From Xanthomonas sp. 3793 (GTDB taxonomy: Bacteria > Pseudomonadota > Gammaproteobacteria > Xanthomonadales > Xanthomonadaceae): 64,000 bases of DNA. The position numbers were made by a program, and so were the translations under genes. Positions 21,547 through 30,065 of the stretch are shown here, piece by piece (within the stretch, counting starts at the first letter, position 1; every line of letters begins with the position of its first letter). Below the pieces are notes generated by a model, which was given only the letters and a program-made list of their open reading frames with translations, had not been told where the DNA came from and made no database searches. The stretch is taken from assembly GCF_024806835.1 (NCBI RefSeq), contig NZ_JANTYU010000003.1:1-64000 (forward strand), in the 5' to 3' direction.

Positions 21547-22956
21547 TTACGGGGTCTGGCTGACCGCGCCCGCCGCATTGACGATGCCGGCACCGCAGCC
21601 GCCCGAGCAGGTGCCCGGCAACGGACGCGCGGTGTTCTTCAGCAGGGTTTCCACTGCCGCCGGGGTCAGCGGACGGCTGGCTGCCGACTGCACCAGCGCC
21701 ACCACGCCGGCCACATGCGGGGCCGCCATCGAGGTGCCGTTGTAGGACGCGTAGCTGGCGCTACCCGGCGTGGTGGTGCCGCTGTTCAAGGTCGACAGGA
21801 TCGCCGAGCCAGGGCCGGAGATATCGATGGTGCTGCCGAAGTTGGAGAAGCTCGAACGCGCGCCGGCCGAGGTGATCGACGCCACCGAGATCACGTTGGC
21901 GCAGCTGGCCGGGGTGAAGTTGGCTACGTTGGCGTTGCTGTTGCCAGCCGCCACCACCACCGTGGTGCCGCGCGACACCGCGCCGTTGATGGCGTTCTGG
22001 TAGGTGCTGGAACAGGTGCCACTGCCGCCCAGCGACATGTTGATCACCTCGGCCGGGTTGGCATTGGCCGGCACGCCCGAGACCGTGCCGCCGGAAGCCC
22101 AGACGATGGCATCGGCGATGTCGGAGGTGGTGCCGCCGCACAGGCCCAGGGCGCGGATCGGCACGACGCGCGCATTGAACGCGGTCCCGGCCACACCGGT
22201 GCCGTTGTTGGTGACCGCGGCAATGGTGCCGGCCACATGGGTGCCGTGCCAGCTGGAATTGGCGGCCGGCACGCCGGACCCGCACTGATTGGCAGCACGC
22301 CAGTCGCCCTGGTCGGCCGGATTGTTGTCGCGGCCATTGTTGTCGCGCGCACGCGCCGCGTCGCTGATGAAGTCGTAGCCCGGCAGCACGTTCGCATTGA
22401 GGTCTGGGTGGCTGGTGATGCCGGTGTCGATCACTGCCACCACCACGCCGGTGCCGGTGGCGGTGTCCCAGGCCGGGCGCACGTTGATGCTGGAAGCGGT
22501 GGTACCGAAGCCCCATTGCTCGGACAGCCGCGTGTCGTTCGGGGTCAGGGTCGGATACATGATCTGGTCGACTTCCACGTAGTCCACGCTCGGGTCGGCG
22601 GCGATGCGGCGCATCAGCGTTTCGGCCTCGGCACGGTCCAGGCCACGGCTGGCCTTGAGCACTTCCGACCCCAGCGCGGTGCGGCGCACGTGGCTCAGGC
22701 CCAGCGCGCGACCGGCGCGGGCCGGCACTGCGGTGGCGACGGAATTGAGCGATGCGCGCATCGACGTCGGGCTCACTGCCGGGCTGCTGCCGTCCTTGTA
22801 CTTGACGATGAAGCGGTCCAGCGTGGGCTGCGATTCCAGGCCGGACAGGTTGACCTGACCGGCAAACGCCGGCACGGCCAGCAGGGAGGTCAGCGCGGAA
22901 ACACCCAGCACCACCAGTGCGCGTGCAGGTGCACGACGTTGCGACACATTGGACAT
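21547..22956 (-). CDS. Secreted subtilisin-like serine protease without PPC domain (copy B)
   Basis: The 469-residue precursor starts MSNVSQRRAPARALVVLG. Its signal peptide is cut near FAG at 31-33, its propeptide covers about 40-135, and the S8 domain has Asp177, His237 and Ser409. Over this range it aligns almost without gaps with copy C; Asp, His and Ser fall at the same residue numbers. It stops after the catalytic domain (GGCGAGIVNAAGAVSQTP) and lacks the PPC module present in copies A and C. The enzyme should be active; the missing module may alter substrate binding or secretion. Confidence 0.94.
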   Translation of the reverse strand: MSNVSQRRAPARALVVLGVSALTSLLAVPAFAGQVNLSGLESQPTLDRFIVKYKDGSSPAVSPTSMRASLNSVATAVPARAGRALGLSHVRRTALGSEVLKASRGLDRAEAETLMRRIAADPSVDYVEVDQIMYPTLTPNDTRLSEQWGFGTTASSINVRPAWDTATGTGVVVAVIDTGITSHPDLNANVLPGYDFISDAARARDNNGRDNNPADQGDWRAANQCGSGVPAANSSWHGTHVAGTIAAVTNNGTGVAGTAFNARVVPIRALGLCGGTTSDIADAIVWASGGTVSGVPANANPAEVINMSLGGSGTCSSTYQNAINGAVSRGTTVVVAAGNSNANVANFTPASCANVISVASITSAGARSSFSNFGSTIDISGPGSAILSTLNSGTTTPGSASYASYNGTSMAAPHVAGVVALVQSAASRPLTPAAVETLLKNTARPLPGTCSGGCGAGIVNAAGAVSQTP

Positions 22957-23216
22957 CGATCGTTCCTCAGTTTTTTATGAAGTGCCGCGGTTGCGGCGAG
23001 ATGGCCGCCCTTGCCGCAGAGTGCGGATCGGGTCGGAATGGACGGGCACGGGCGCCCGTCGAAACGACTGACCGGTGTCCATTCCGGCCGAGCGGCAATG
23101 CCTCGCCAGCGCCTGCCGAAACGGCAGACGTGGACGGACATCGCAGATGGGAGGCAGCGCTAGGCGGCGCTGCCTGGCCAGGCGGCCAGACAGCGCAACA
23201 GCGTCGAACGACAGGC
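22957..23216. other. Spacer between protease copies B and C with inverted repeats
   Basis: No gene is visible. An inverted repeat GGAATGGAC/GTCCATTCC lies at about 23034-23088. A second, 8-bp stem GGCAGCGC/GCGCTGCC at 23153-23174 lies after the stop of copy C on the minus strand. Neither has a T-run. The promoter of copy B is expected near 22960-23030. Confidence 0.5.
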
Positions 23217-24962
23217 TTAGTAGCTGGCGCGCAAGGTCACACCGGAGAACGTGCTGTACGCCTTGACCCGCACGTAATACGTGCCCGAGGGCGCAGTGAT
23301 GCTGCAGGTTTCGGCATTGCCGCTGCGGTACGGGCGGCAGGTGTAGGTGGTGTCGGTCGGTGCACTGCCGGCACGCACGTACAGATCCGCATCGCCGGTA
23401 CCGCCGCTGATCGCCACGGTCAGCGTGCCGCTGCCGGCGGGAACGGCGATGGTGTAGTTCAGCTCCGCACCGCTGGCCGCACCCAGGCCGGTGACGGGCG
23501 TGCCGTTGATCAGCGTATTGCCGGTTCCGCCACCGCCCCCACCGTTGCTGCCGCTGATGGCCGCCGTCACTGCGGCATCGGCATTGACGATGCCGGCGCC
23601 GCAACCGCCGGAACAGGCACCCGGCAACGCGCGTGCGGTGTTCTTGAGCAAGGTCTCGACTGCGGCAGGCGTCAACGCGGTCGGCGCAACCGACTGCACC
23701 AGCGCGACCACGCCAGCCACATGCGGGGACGCCATCGAGGTGCCGTTGTAGGACGCGTAGCTGGCACTGCCCGGGGTGGTGGTGCCGCTGTTGAGCGTGG
23801 ACAGGATCGCCGAGCCCGGTGCGGATACATCGATACCGGCGCCGAAGTTGGAATAGCTGGCCTTGGCACCGGCCGAGGTCGTTGCGGCCACTGCGATCAC
23901 GTTGGCGCAATTGGCCGGCAGCGAGCCGGACACGTTGGCCGAGCTGTTGCCGGCTGCCACCACCACGGTGGTACCGCGCGATACCGCCCCGCTGATCGCG
24001 TTCTGCATGGTGGTCGAGCAGGCGCCGCCGCCGCCGAGCGACATGTTGATCACTTCGGCCGGGTTGGCATTGGCCGGCACGCCGCTGACGCTGCCGCCGG
24101 AAGACCAGACGATGGCGTCGGCGATATCCGACAGCGAACCGCCGCACTTGCCGAGTACGCGCACCGGCACGACCTTGGCGTTGTAGGCGGTACCGGCCAC
24201 GCCGGTGCTGTTGTTGGTCACCGCGGCCACCGTGCCGGCGACGTGGGTGCCGTGCCAGCTGGAGTTGGCAGCGGGAATGCCGGTGCCGCATTCGTTGGCG
24301 GCATACCAGTCGCCTTCGTCGGCCGGGTTGCTGTCGCGTCCATTGCCATCGCGCGCCGTGGTGGCGTCGCTGATGAAGTCGTAGCCCGGCAGGATGTTGG
24401 CATTGAGGTCGGCGTGCGTGGTGATGCCGGTATCGATCACCGCAACTACCACGCCGGTCCCGGTGGCCTTGTCCCAGGCCGGACGGATGTTGAGGCCGGC
24501 GTTGGTGGTGCCAAAGCCCCATTGCTCGGACAGCCGGGTGTCGTTGGGCGTCAGCGTGGCATGCAGGATCTGGTCGACTTCCACGCTCTGCACGTTGGGA
24601 TCGGCGGCCAGCTGGCGCATCAGGGTTTCGGCTTCGGCGCGGTCCAGCGCGCGGTCGGCCTTGATCAGTTCCGGCCCCAGTGCAAGACGGCGGACGGAGG
24701 CCAGGCCCAGCGCCTTGCCGGCCTTGGCCGGCATCGCACGTGCGGCGGTACGCAACGAACTGCTCAACGCGCTCGGACTGGCCAGCGCAGTGCTGCCGTC
24801 CTTGTAGGTCACGATGAATTTCTGATGGGTTTGGGCAGTTGCAAGACCATCCAGGTAGACCTCACCGGCAAACGCAGGCGTTGCCAGCAACAGGGAGGTC
24901 AGCGCGGCAGCGCCCAGGACGATAAGCGTGCGAGGACGCTTGCGGAAAGACTCGTTCGACAT
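23217..24962 (-). CDS. Major secreted subtilisin-like serine protease (copy C, PrtA-like)
   Basis: An open frame extends upstream, but ATG 24962 with GGAAGGGA ahead gives 581 residues and a clean signal peptide (MSNESFRKRPRTLIVLG... cut near FAG at 31-33). The propeptide covers 40-135; the S8 triad is Asp177, His237 and Ser409. A glycine-rich linker (SGSNGGGGGG near 463) leads to a PPC domain ending TFSGVTLRASY. The length and layout fit the major extracellular protease of Xanthomonas, which is known to depend on DSF/Clp signalling and type II secretion. The link to that gene is by resemblance only. Confidence 0.94.
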   Translation of the reverse strand: MSNESFRKRPRTLIVLGAAALTSLLLATPAFAGEVYLDGLATAQTHQKFIVTYKDGSTALASPSALSSSLRTAARAMPAKAGKALGLASVRRLALGPELIKADRALDRAEAETLMRQLAADPNVQSVEVDQILHATLTPNDTRLSEQWGFGTTNAGLNIRPAWDKATGTGVVVAVIDTGITTHADLNANILPGYDFISDATTARDGNGRDSNPADEGDWYAANECGTGIPAANSSWHGTHVAGTVAAVTNNSTGVAGTAYNAKVVPVRVLGKCGGSLSDIADAIVWSSGGSVSGVPANANPAEVINMSLGGGGACSTTMQNAISGAVSRGTTVVVAAGNSSANVSGSLPANCANVIAVAATTSAGAKASYSNFGAGIDVSAPGSAILSTLNSGTTTPGSASYASYNGTSMASPHVAGVVALVQSVAPTALTPAAVETLLKNTARALPGACSGGCGAGIVNADAAVTAAISGSNGGGGGGTGNTLINGTPVTGLGAASGAELNYTIAVPAGSGTLTVAISGGTGDADLYVRAGSAPTDTTYTCRPYRSGNAETCSITAPSGTYYVRVKAYSTFSGVTLRASY

Positions 24963-25141
24963 CGAATTCCCTTCCAAATCAAAGAGAACCGCCTTGGCGG
25001 TGTAATCCGGCACCGCCTGCACAGGTCGGCGCCGAGTCCCCGGCATCGATCCCCTGTTATCGATCCGTTCAGCGAACCTATCCCACTGCAACCAGACTGG
25101 ACAATACGAAATCGACACTTTTGAAACTTAAATATCAGTTT

Positions 25142-25157
25142 TGTGACAAGCATCATG
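25142..25157. promoter_or_regulatory. Candidate Clp (CRP-like) site upstream of protease copy C
   Basis: TGTGA-N6-TCATG matches the CRP/Clp consensus TGTGA-N6-TCACA at 8 of 10 positions, in an AT-rich segment about 180 bases before the protease start codon. Clp is known to activate extracellular enzyme genes in Xanthomonas. The match is weak evidence by itself. Confidence 0.3.
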
Positions 25158-25221
25158 TCTGTTCAGTCCGCTTCCCACAGTTTTTTGACGGTGCACGTGT
25201 CGCTGTTGCTGCACGGCAGCC

Positions 25222-25260
25222 AAAAAAAAGCCCCTGCGCTGACGCGCAGGGGCCTGTTTT
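25222..25260 (-). terminator. Intrinsic terminator after ilvE (possibly bidirectional)
   Basis: A perfect 10-bp GC-rich stem GCCCCTGCGC/GCGCAGGGGC with loop TGAC sits at 25230-25253. On the minus strand it is followed by eight T, directly after the ilvE stop. On the plus strand a run of five T also follows. Confidence 0.9.
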
Positions 25261-25278
25261 TGACGATGTGCCGCTGAC

Positions 25279-26364
25279 TCAGGACAAGCGCACCAGCCAC
25301 CCATGCCGGTCGGGCACGCGGCCGTACTGGATATCGGTCAATTCCTGACGCAGCGACATGGTGACTTCGCCGGCACGAGCCGACAGGTCGCCCACCGCAA
25401 AGCCGTCGCCCTTGAGCTCACCGATCGGGGTGACCACTGCGGCAGTGCCGCACGCGAATACTTCGCTGATCTCGCCCGACGCCACGCCCTGCTTCCATTC
25501 GTCGATGGACACCTTGCGCTCGATCACGCGCATGCCGCGGTCGCGCGCCAGCTGCAGGATGCTGTCACGGGTGATGCCTTCCAGAATGCTGCCGGACAAT
25601 TCCGGCGTCACCAGCGTGCCGTCCTTGTAGACCAGGAACACGTTCATGCCACCCAGTTCCTCGATGTACTTGCCTTCCACCGGGTCCAGGAACAGCACCT
25701 GCGAGCAGCCCTGTGCATAGGCCTTCTGCTGCGGCAGCAACGAGGCGGCATAGTTGCCGCCGCACTTGGCCGCGCCGGTGCCGCCCTTGGCCGCACGTGC
25801 GTACTCGGTGGACAACCAGATCGACACCGGCGCCACGCCCTTGGCGAAATACGGGCCGGCGGGACTTGCGATGACGTAGTAGGAGGCCTTGTGCGCGGCG
25901 CGCACGCCCAGGAAGGCCTCGTCGGCAATCATGAACGGACGGAAATACAGGCTGGTTTCCGGCGCCGACGGCACCCAGCCGGCATCCACGGCCACCAACT
26001 GGCGCAGCGATTCGACAAACAGGTCCACCGGCAGTTCCGGCAGCGCCAGACGGCGCGCCGAGCGCTGCAGGCGCTCGCCATTGGCCTGCGGACGGAAGGT
26101 CCAGATCGAGCCGTCGGCATGCCGGTAGGCCTTGATGCCTTCGAAGATTTCCTGGCCGTAATGCAGCACGGAGGCAGCCGGGTCCAGCTGCAGCGGCCCG
26201 TAGGCGCGCACCTGGGCGTCATGCCAGCCCTGCTCGTTGTTCCAGGAAATGGCGACCATGTGGTCGGTGAAATGCAGCCCGAAACCGGGCGCGGCCAGGA
26301 TCACGGACAGTTCGTCGGCGCTGCGCGGCGACGGAGAACGGGTGGAAGCGAAGGACACGGACAC
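25279..26364 (-). CDS. ilvE: Branched-chain amino acid aminotransferase
   Basis: IlvE carries out the last transamination in Leu, Ile and Val synthesis with PLP. The frame is open to ATG 26418, but a GTG at 26364 preceded by AGGAA gives 361 residues (VSVSFASTRSPSPRSADEL) and is preferred; the upstream ATG would add 18 residues and has no clear Shine-Dalgarno. Fold-type IV signatures include FRPFMIADEAFLGV and the PLP lysine in GTGAAKCGGNYAAS; EELGGMNVFLV is the conserved substrate loop. It is the long, eukaryote-like BCAT type. It follows sufT closely and ends at a strong terminator. Confidence 0.94.
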   Translation of the reverse strand: MSVSFASTRSPSPRSADELSVILAAPGFGLHFTDHMVAISWNNEQGWHDAQVRAYGPLQLDPAASVLHYGQEIFEGIKAYRHADGSIWTFRPQANGERLQRSARRLALPELPVDLFVESLRQLVAVDAGWVPSAPETSLYFRPFMIADEAFLGVRAAHKASYYVIASPAGPYFAKGVAPVSIWLSTEYARAAKGGTGAAKCGGNYAASLLPQQKAYAQGCSQVLFLDPVEGKYIEELGGMNVFLVYKDGTLVTPELSGSILEGITRDSILQLARDRGMRVIERKVSIDEWKQGVASGEISEVFACGTAAVVTPIGELKGDGFAVGDLSARAGEVTMSLRQELTDIQYGRVPDRHGWLVRLS

Positions 26365-26430
26365 CGGAAGATTCCTGTATGGCGGGCGATAAGGACGCGG
26401 CGCCACATCTACGGACATGGCGCCTGACGG

Positions 26431-26985
26431 TCAGAGCATGCCGGTCTCGAGACGGGCCGCTTCGGACATCATATGCCGGCCCCACGGCGGGTCGAACACC
26501 AGCTCGACGTCGGCCTCGGCAATGGTCGGGATCATTTCCACCTTGCTGCGCACGTCGTCGACCAGGATCTCGCCCATGCCGCAACCGGGCGCGGTGAGCG
26601 TCATCTTGACGTCCACCCGGCGCTGGTCGTCCTCTTCGCGATGGCTGACCACCGCCTCGTAGACCAGGCCCAGATCGACGATGTTGAACGGGATTTCCGG
26701 GTCGAAGCAGGTGCGTAGCTGCTGCCACACCAGGGCTTCCACTTCCTCGTCGCTGGCGTTGTCGGGCAGCTCCAGCCCCGGCGGGGCCTCCTTGCCGATC
26801 GCATCGCCATCCTTGCCGGCAATGCGGAACAGATTGCCTTCGACAAAGACCGTGTAGCTGCCACCCAGGGCCTGGGTGATATAGCCATAACTGCCTGCGG
26901 GCAGGGTCACCGAATCGCCCTGCGGCACCATGACGGCATCGCAATCGCGTTCGAACTGGACGGGTTCGCTGCTACGGGAGTACAT
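26431..26985 (-). CDS. sufT: SufT-like Fe-S cluster maturation protein (DUF59)
   Basis: From ATG 26985 the protein has 184 residues. The N-terminal part VMVPQGDSVTLPAGSYGYIT (18-37) is the SufT-specific extension, and the C-terminal half is a DUF59/MIP18 domain with DPEIPFNIVDLGLVYEAVV and TAPGCGMGEILVDDV, which holds the conserved cysteine. DUF59 proteins assist Fe-S cluster assembly or transfer. It precedes ilvE on the same strand; no suf operon genes are nearby in this window. Confidence 0.9.
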   Translation of the reverse strand: MYSRSSEPVQFERDCDAVMVPQGDSVTLPAGSYGYITQALGGSYTVFVEGNLFRIAGKDGDAIGKEAPPGLELPDNASDEEVEALVWQQLRTCFDPEIPFNIVDLGLVYEAVVSHREEDDQRRVDVKMTLTAPGCGMGEILVDDVRSKVEMIPTIAEADVELVFDPPWGRHMMSEAARLETGML

Positions 26986-27168
26986 GGGCTGGATATGGGG
27001 CCGCGCCGGACGCGCGCAAGTCGGCCATTCTAGCCGACCGCAACCCCGCCGCCGGCCGCCGCGCCAGTTGGCGACGACGCTGCATTCCATCAGCCGCACT
27101 GCCGTAGCGTGCCACGCGTCGCAAACGCCGGCTTGCGCTCTATCATGTGCACACTGTCAGGAGCTCCA

Positions 27169-27588
27169 ATGCCGTCCACCACCGCGTCCGCCAGAACTGC
27201 CCACTGGCTCTGGCCCCCGCTCCTGCTGCTGGGAGGCGTCACCGCCCTCATCGCCTGGCTGCTGATCGCCCTTGCGCTGGGCAACCAGGCCGGCTGGATG
27301 GCAGTGCTGGTTGCGCTGGAAGTGGCGTGGATGCTGCGCCTGGGTACGTTGCGCGCCGGCCGGTTGCGTATCGGGGTGACAGTGGCGACCACCGCACTGA
27401 TCATCGTCGGCGCCAACTGGGGCATCGCGTCGGCGCAACTGGGCGGATCGCTGGGTCTGGACCCATGGACCTCCGCGCAGAAAATGGGCCCGCGCCTTGC
27501 CTGGACGCTGCTGCAACTGGCCAACAACGCGTTCGATCTGCTGTGTTACGTCGCGGCAGTGGTCGTGGCGTGGTGGGCCGCGCGTTGA
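27169..27588 (+). CDS. Small inner-membrane protein of unknown function
   Basis: ATG 27169, with CAGGAG ahead, gives 139 residues with four predicted membrane helices: about 15-37, 41-60, 68-87 and 110-138. It is rich in Trp, Leu and Ala. It matches no family I recognise. It stands alone between divergent sufT and the convergent gene at 27736. Confidence 0.75.
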   Translation: MPSTTASARTAHWLWPPLLLLGGVTALIAWLLIALALGNQAGWMAVLVALEVAWMLRLGTLRAGRLRIGVTVATTALIIVGANWGIASAQLGGSLGLDPWTSAQKMGPRLAWTLLQLANNAFDLLCYVAAVVVAWWAAR

Positions 27589-27735
27589 TCTGATTGCAGC
27601 GCAGCGGCCACTGCCAGGCTTGTGTGACCACCGGCTTACAACCGCTGACATCCGCCGCTGGCGGCCGGCGCGATTGGCCGACAGCCACGAGCGTGCGTCC
27701 GAAAGCGTTCGGCGTTGCCCAAGGACCCGAAGACC

Positions 27736-28212
27736 TCAGCGATAGATGGCGCCGGGGCCCCAATACTCTTCGAGCGCGCATTGCGCAGATTCGGTCCATT
27801 CGGACCCGTCGGTAAATGCCAGCGTGTCCAAGGTCGCTATTACCATGCGTTCTTCGGCAGCGGACAGGCTGCGGAAACGCGGTGGCTCCCGATCCGGCGG
27901 GCGCAGCGACTCCAACAATGCATCCGTGGCATTGGATGCCGCATTTCCACAATTGCGCAGCGCGTGCTGCAGCAGATGTGGCAAATAGAAGCGCCACGAA
28001 ACACTGTCCAGGTGATGGATCCCGCAACAGTAACGCTCGAGATACTGTGCCGTTACCTCGTCACGCACGGTGTCGAACGGCGGCACCTCGTCATGATCGT
28101 CAATCGCGTTCCCGGCACGCAGCGACATGGGTGGGCGTTCGCTCATCGCAGGCACACCTGCGTCGTGCGCGGCCAGGCGAATAGCTCCTTGCACATCAAT
28201 GCCCGCCCCCAT
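27736..28212 (-). CDS. Hypothetical protein, DUF6714-like
   Basis: The 158-residue reading starts at ATG 28212, overlapping the pntB 3' end by 17 bases; a start at a later Met (MSERPPMSL, about residue 23) is also possible. The block SVSWRFYLPHLLQHAL followed by a helical C-terminal part with LSAAEERMVIATLDTLAF resembles small DUF6714-type proteins, but the assignment is tentative. Two cysteines lie together in ERYCCGIHH. Function is unknown. The overlap suggests cotranscription with pntB. Confidence 0.7.
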   Translation of the reverse strand: MGAGIDVQGAIRLAAHDAGVPAMSERPPMSLRAGNAIDDHDEVPPFDTVRDEVTAQYLERYCCGIHHLDSVSWRFYLPHLLQHALRNCGNAASNATDALLESLRPPDREPPRFRSLSAAEERMVIATLDTLAFTDGSEWTESAQCALEEYWGPGAIYR

Positions 28213-29653
28213 CCAGCGCCTTCAACTCACTGACCAGCGCGCCGGCTGCTTCCGCACCGTCGCCATACAACATGCGGGTGTTGTCGGCGTAGAACAGCGC
28301 ATTCTCGATGCCGGCAAACCCGGTGCCCTTGCCACGCTTGATCACCACGGTGTTGCGTGAATTGACCACGTCCAGGATCGGCATACCGTAGATCGGGCTG
28401 GCCGGGTCGGTCTTGGCGACCGGGTTGACCACATCGTTGGCGCCGATCACCAGCGAGACATCGGTGCTGGCGAACTCGGGGTTGATGTCGTCCATATCGG
28501 CGATGAGGTCGTAGGGCACGCCGGCTTCGGCCAGCAGCACGTTCATGTGCCCCGGCATGCGCCCGGCCACCGGGTGGATCGCGAACTTCACCTTGACCCC
28601 GCGCGCGATCAGCCGCTGCGCCAGCTCCCAGATCTTGTGCTGTGCCTGCGCCACGGCCATGCCGTAACCGGGTACGATCACCACCCGCTCCGCGAAGGCC
28701 ATCATCGCCGCCACATCACCGGCCTCGATCGGCTTTTGCGTCCCACTGATTTCTTGCGCCTGTCCGCCACCGCCGAAGTTGGAAAACAGCACACCGCTGA
28801 TCGGCCGGTTCATCGCCTTGGCCATCAGCCGGGTCAGCAGGATGCCCGCCGCACCGACCATCATGCCGGCGATGATCAAAGCCTCGTTGCCCAGCACATA
28901 GCCCTCGAACGCCACCGCCAATCCGGTAAAGGCGTTGTAGAGCGAGATCACCACCGGCATATCGGCGCCACCGATCGGCAGCGTCATCAGCACGCCCAAA
29001 GCAAGCGCCACCACGAAGAAGGCGATGATCGCCAGCGGCTGCAGGCTGCTTGCCGCCCAGATGCCGAGGACCAGCACCGCCACTGCCACCACCAGATTGA
29101 AAACCTGCTGACCGGGGAAGGTCACCCGCCGGTCGAGCCGGCCGTCGAGCTTGGCCCATGCAATGATCGATCCCGACAACGACACCGCCCCGATCGCCGA
29201 CCCGATCACCGCCAGCACCACGGTGGTGGTGTCTGGCCGCCGCGCCGCCAGCTCGGCGATCGCCTGCGCGCTCCAGTGCGCGGTGTCGCGATTGGCGAAG
29301 AACGAAAACCGCAGCAGCTCCACCGCCCCGATCGCCGCCGCCGAGCCGCCGCCCATGCCGTTGTACAACGCCACCATCTGCGGCATGTCGGTGATGGCCA
29401 TCTTCTTGGCCGACCACCACGCAACCCCGGTGCCGATCGCCAGTGCGGCCAGGATCAACGGCACGTTGTGCAATTCGGGCAGGAAGAACGTGGCCACCGT
29501 GGCGATCAGCATGCCCAGCCCGGCCCAGCGGATGCCGCTGCGCGCGGTCAGTGGCGAGGCCATGCGCTGCAGGCCGAGCAGGAACAGCGTGGCTGCAATC
29601 AGGTAGCTGGACTTGACCAGCCAATCCAGCAATTCGGGGGTGGAGACGTTCAT
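28196..29653 (-). CDS. pntB: NAD(P) transhydrogenase subunit beta
   Basis: PntB holds the proton-translocating domain II helices and the NADP(H)-binding domain III of transhydrogenase, which couples NADPH formation to the proton gradient. The 485-residue protein has many membrane helices up to about residue 265, then domain III with VVIVPGYGMAVAQAQH and the NADP contacts GANDVVNP and KRGKGTGFAGIEN near the C terminus. Its start overlaps the pntAB stop (ATGA). The partner pntAA lies 2 kb upstream beyond an inserted cassette on the other strand. Confidence 0.97.
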   Translation of the reverse strand: MNVSTPELLDWLVKSSYLIAATLFLLGLQRMASPLTARSGIRWAGLGMLIATVATFFLPELHNVPLILAALAIGTGVAWWSAKKMAITDMPQMVALYNGMGGGSAAAIGAVELLRFSFFANRDTAHWSAQAIAELAARRPDTTTVVLAVIGSAIGAVSLSGSIIAWAKLDGRLDRRVTFPGQQVFNLVVAVAVLVLGIWAASSLQPLAIIAFFVVALALGVLMTLPIGGADMPVVISLYNAFTGLAVAFEGYVLGNEALIIAGMMVGAAGILLTRLMAKAMNRPISGVLFSNFGGGGQAQEISGTQKPIEAGDVAAMMAFAERVVIVPGYGMAVAQAQHKIWELAQRLIARGVKVKFAIHPVAGRMPGHMNVLLAEAGVPYDLIADMDDINPEFASTDVSLVIGANDVVNPVAKTDPASPIYGMPILDVVNSRNTVVIKRGKGTGFAGIENALFYADNTRMLYGDGAEAAGALVSELKALDGGGH

Positions 29654-29952
29654 GGCGCATCTCCGCCAGGCTTACGGCTGGATTTGAACATCTCCAGCAT
29701 CCGCTCGGTCACCACGTAGCCACCGGCCGCGTTGCCCGCACCCAGTACCACCGCGACGAACCCCAGTGCTTTCTCCAGGGTGGTATCGGCATGCCCCAGC
29801 ACCACCATCGCACCGATCAGCACGATGCCGTGGATGAAGTTGGAACCGGACATCAGCGGGGTATGCAGGATCACCGGCACCCGCGAGATGATGACGTGGC
29901 CGGCGATGGCCGCCAGCATGAAGATGTACAGCGCTACGAATCCGTCGCTCAT
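29650..29952 (-). CDS. pntAB: NAD(P) transhydrogenase subunit alpha, membrane part
   Basis: From ATG 29952 (MSDGFVALYIFMLAAIAGHV) the protein has 100 residues with three membrane helices. It corresponds to the C-terminal membrane part of E. coli PntA; in many bacteria it is a separate gene between pntAA and pntB. The motif HTPLMSGSNFIHGIV is typical. It overlaps pntB. A promoter must lie in the 113 bases shared with the divergent sigma factor gene. Confidence 0.95.
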   Translation of the reverse strand: MSDGFVALYIFMLAAIAGHVIISRVPVILHTPLMSGSNFIHGIVLIGAMVVLGHADTTLEKALGFVAVVLGAGNAAGGYVVTERMLEMFKSSRKPGGDAP

Positions 29953-30065
29953 CGTCTTTCGCTCCACTGGCCGTTGCGGCCCGCCGATCATACCCACGCA
30001 TCGGCTATGTCAACCGAATCGGCGCTGGGCCGTTGACGTCGTATCGTCCTCGCGGAAGCTACGCT

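Larger units (their letters stand above)
24963..25278. other. Upstream region of protease copy C and 3' end of ilvE
   Basis: The first 200 bases after the protease start are unusually AT-rich for this window (about 25080-25160) and should carry its promoter and a possible Clp site at 25142-25157. The right end holds the ilvE terminator. No gene is seen. Confidence 0.6.

Noticed and set aside
19508-24962. Treating the three proteases as one broken large gene
   Set aside because: Each has its own signal peptide, propeptide and full catalytic triad, and stop codons and hairpins separate them.
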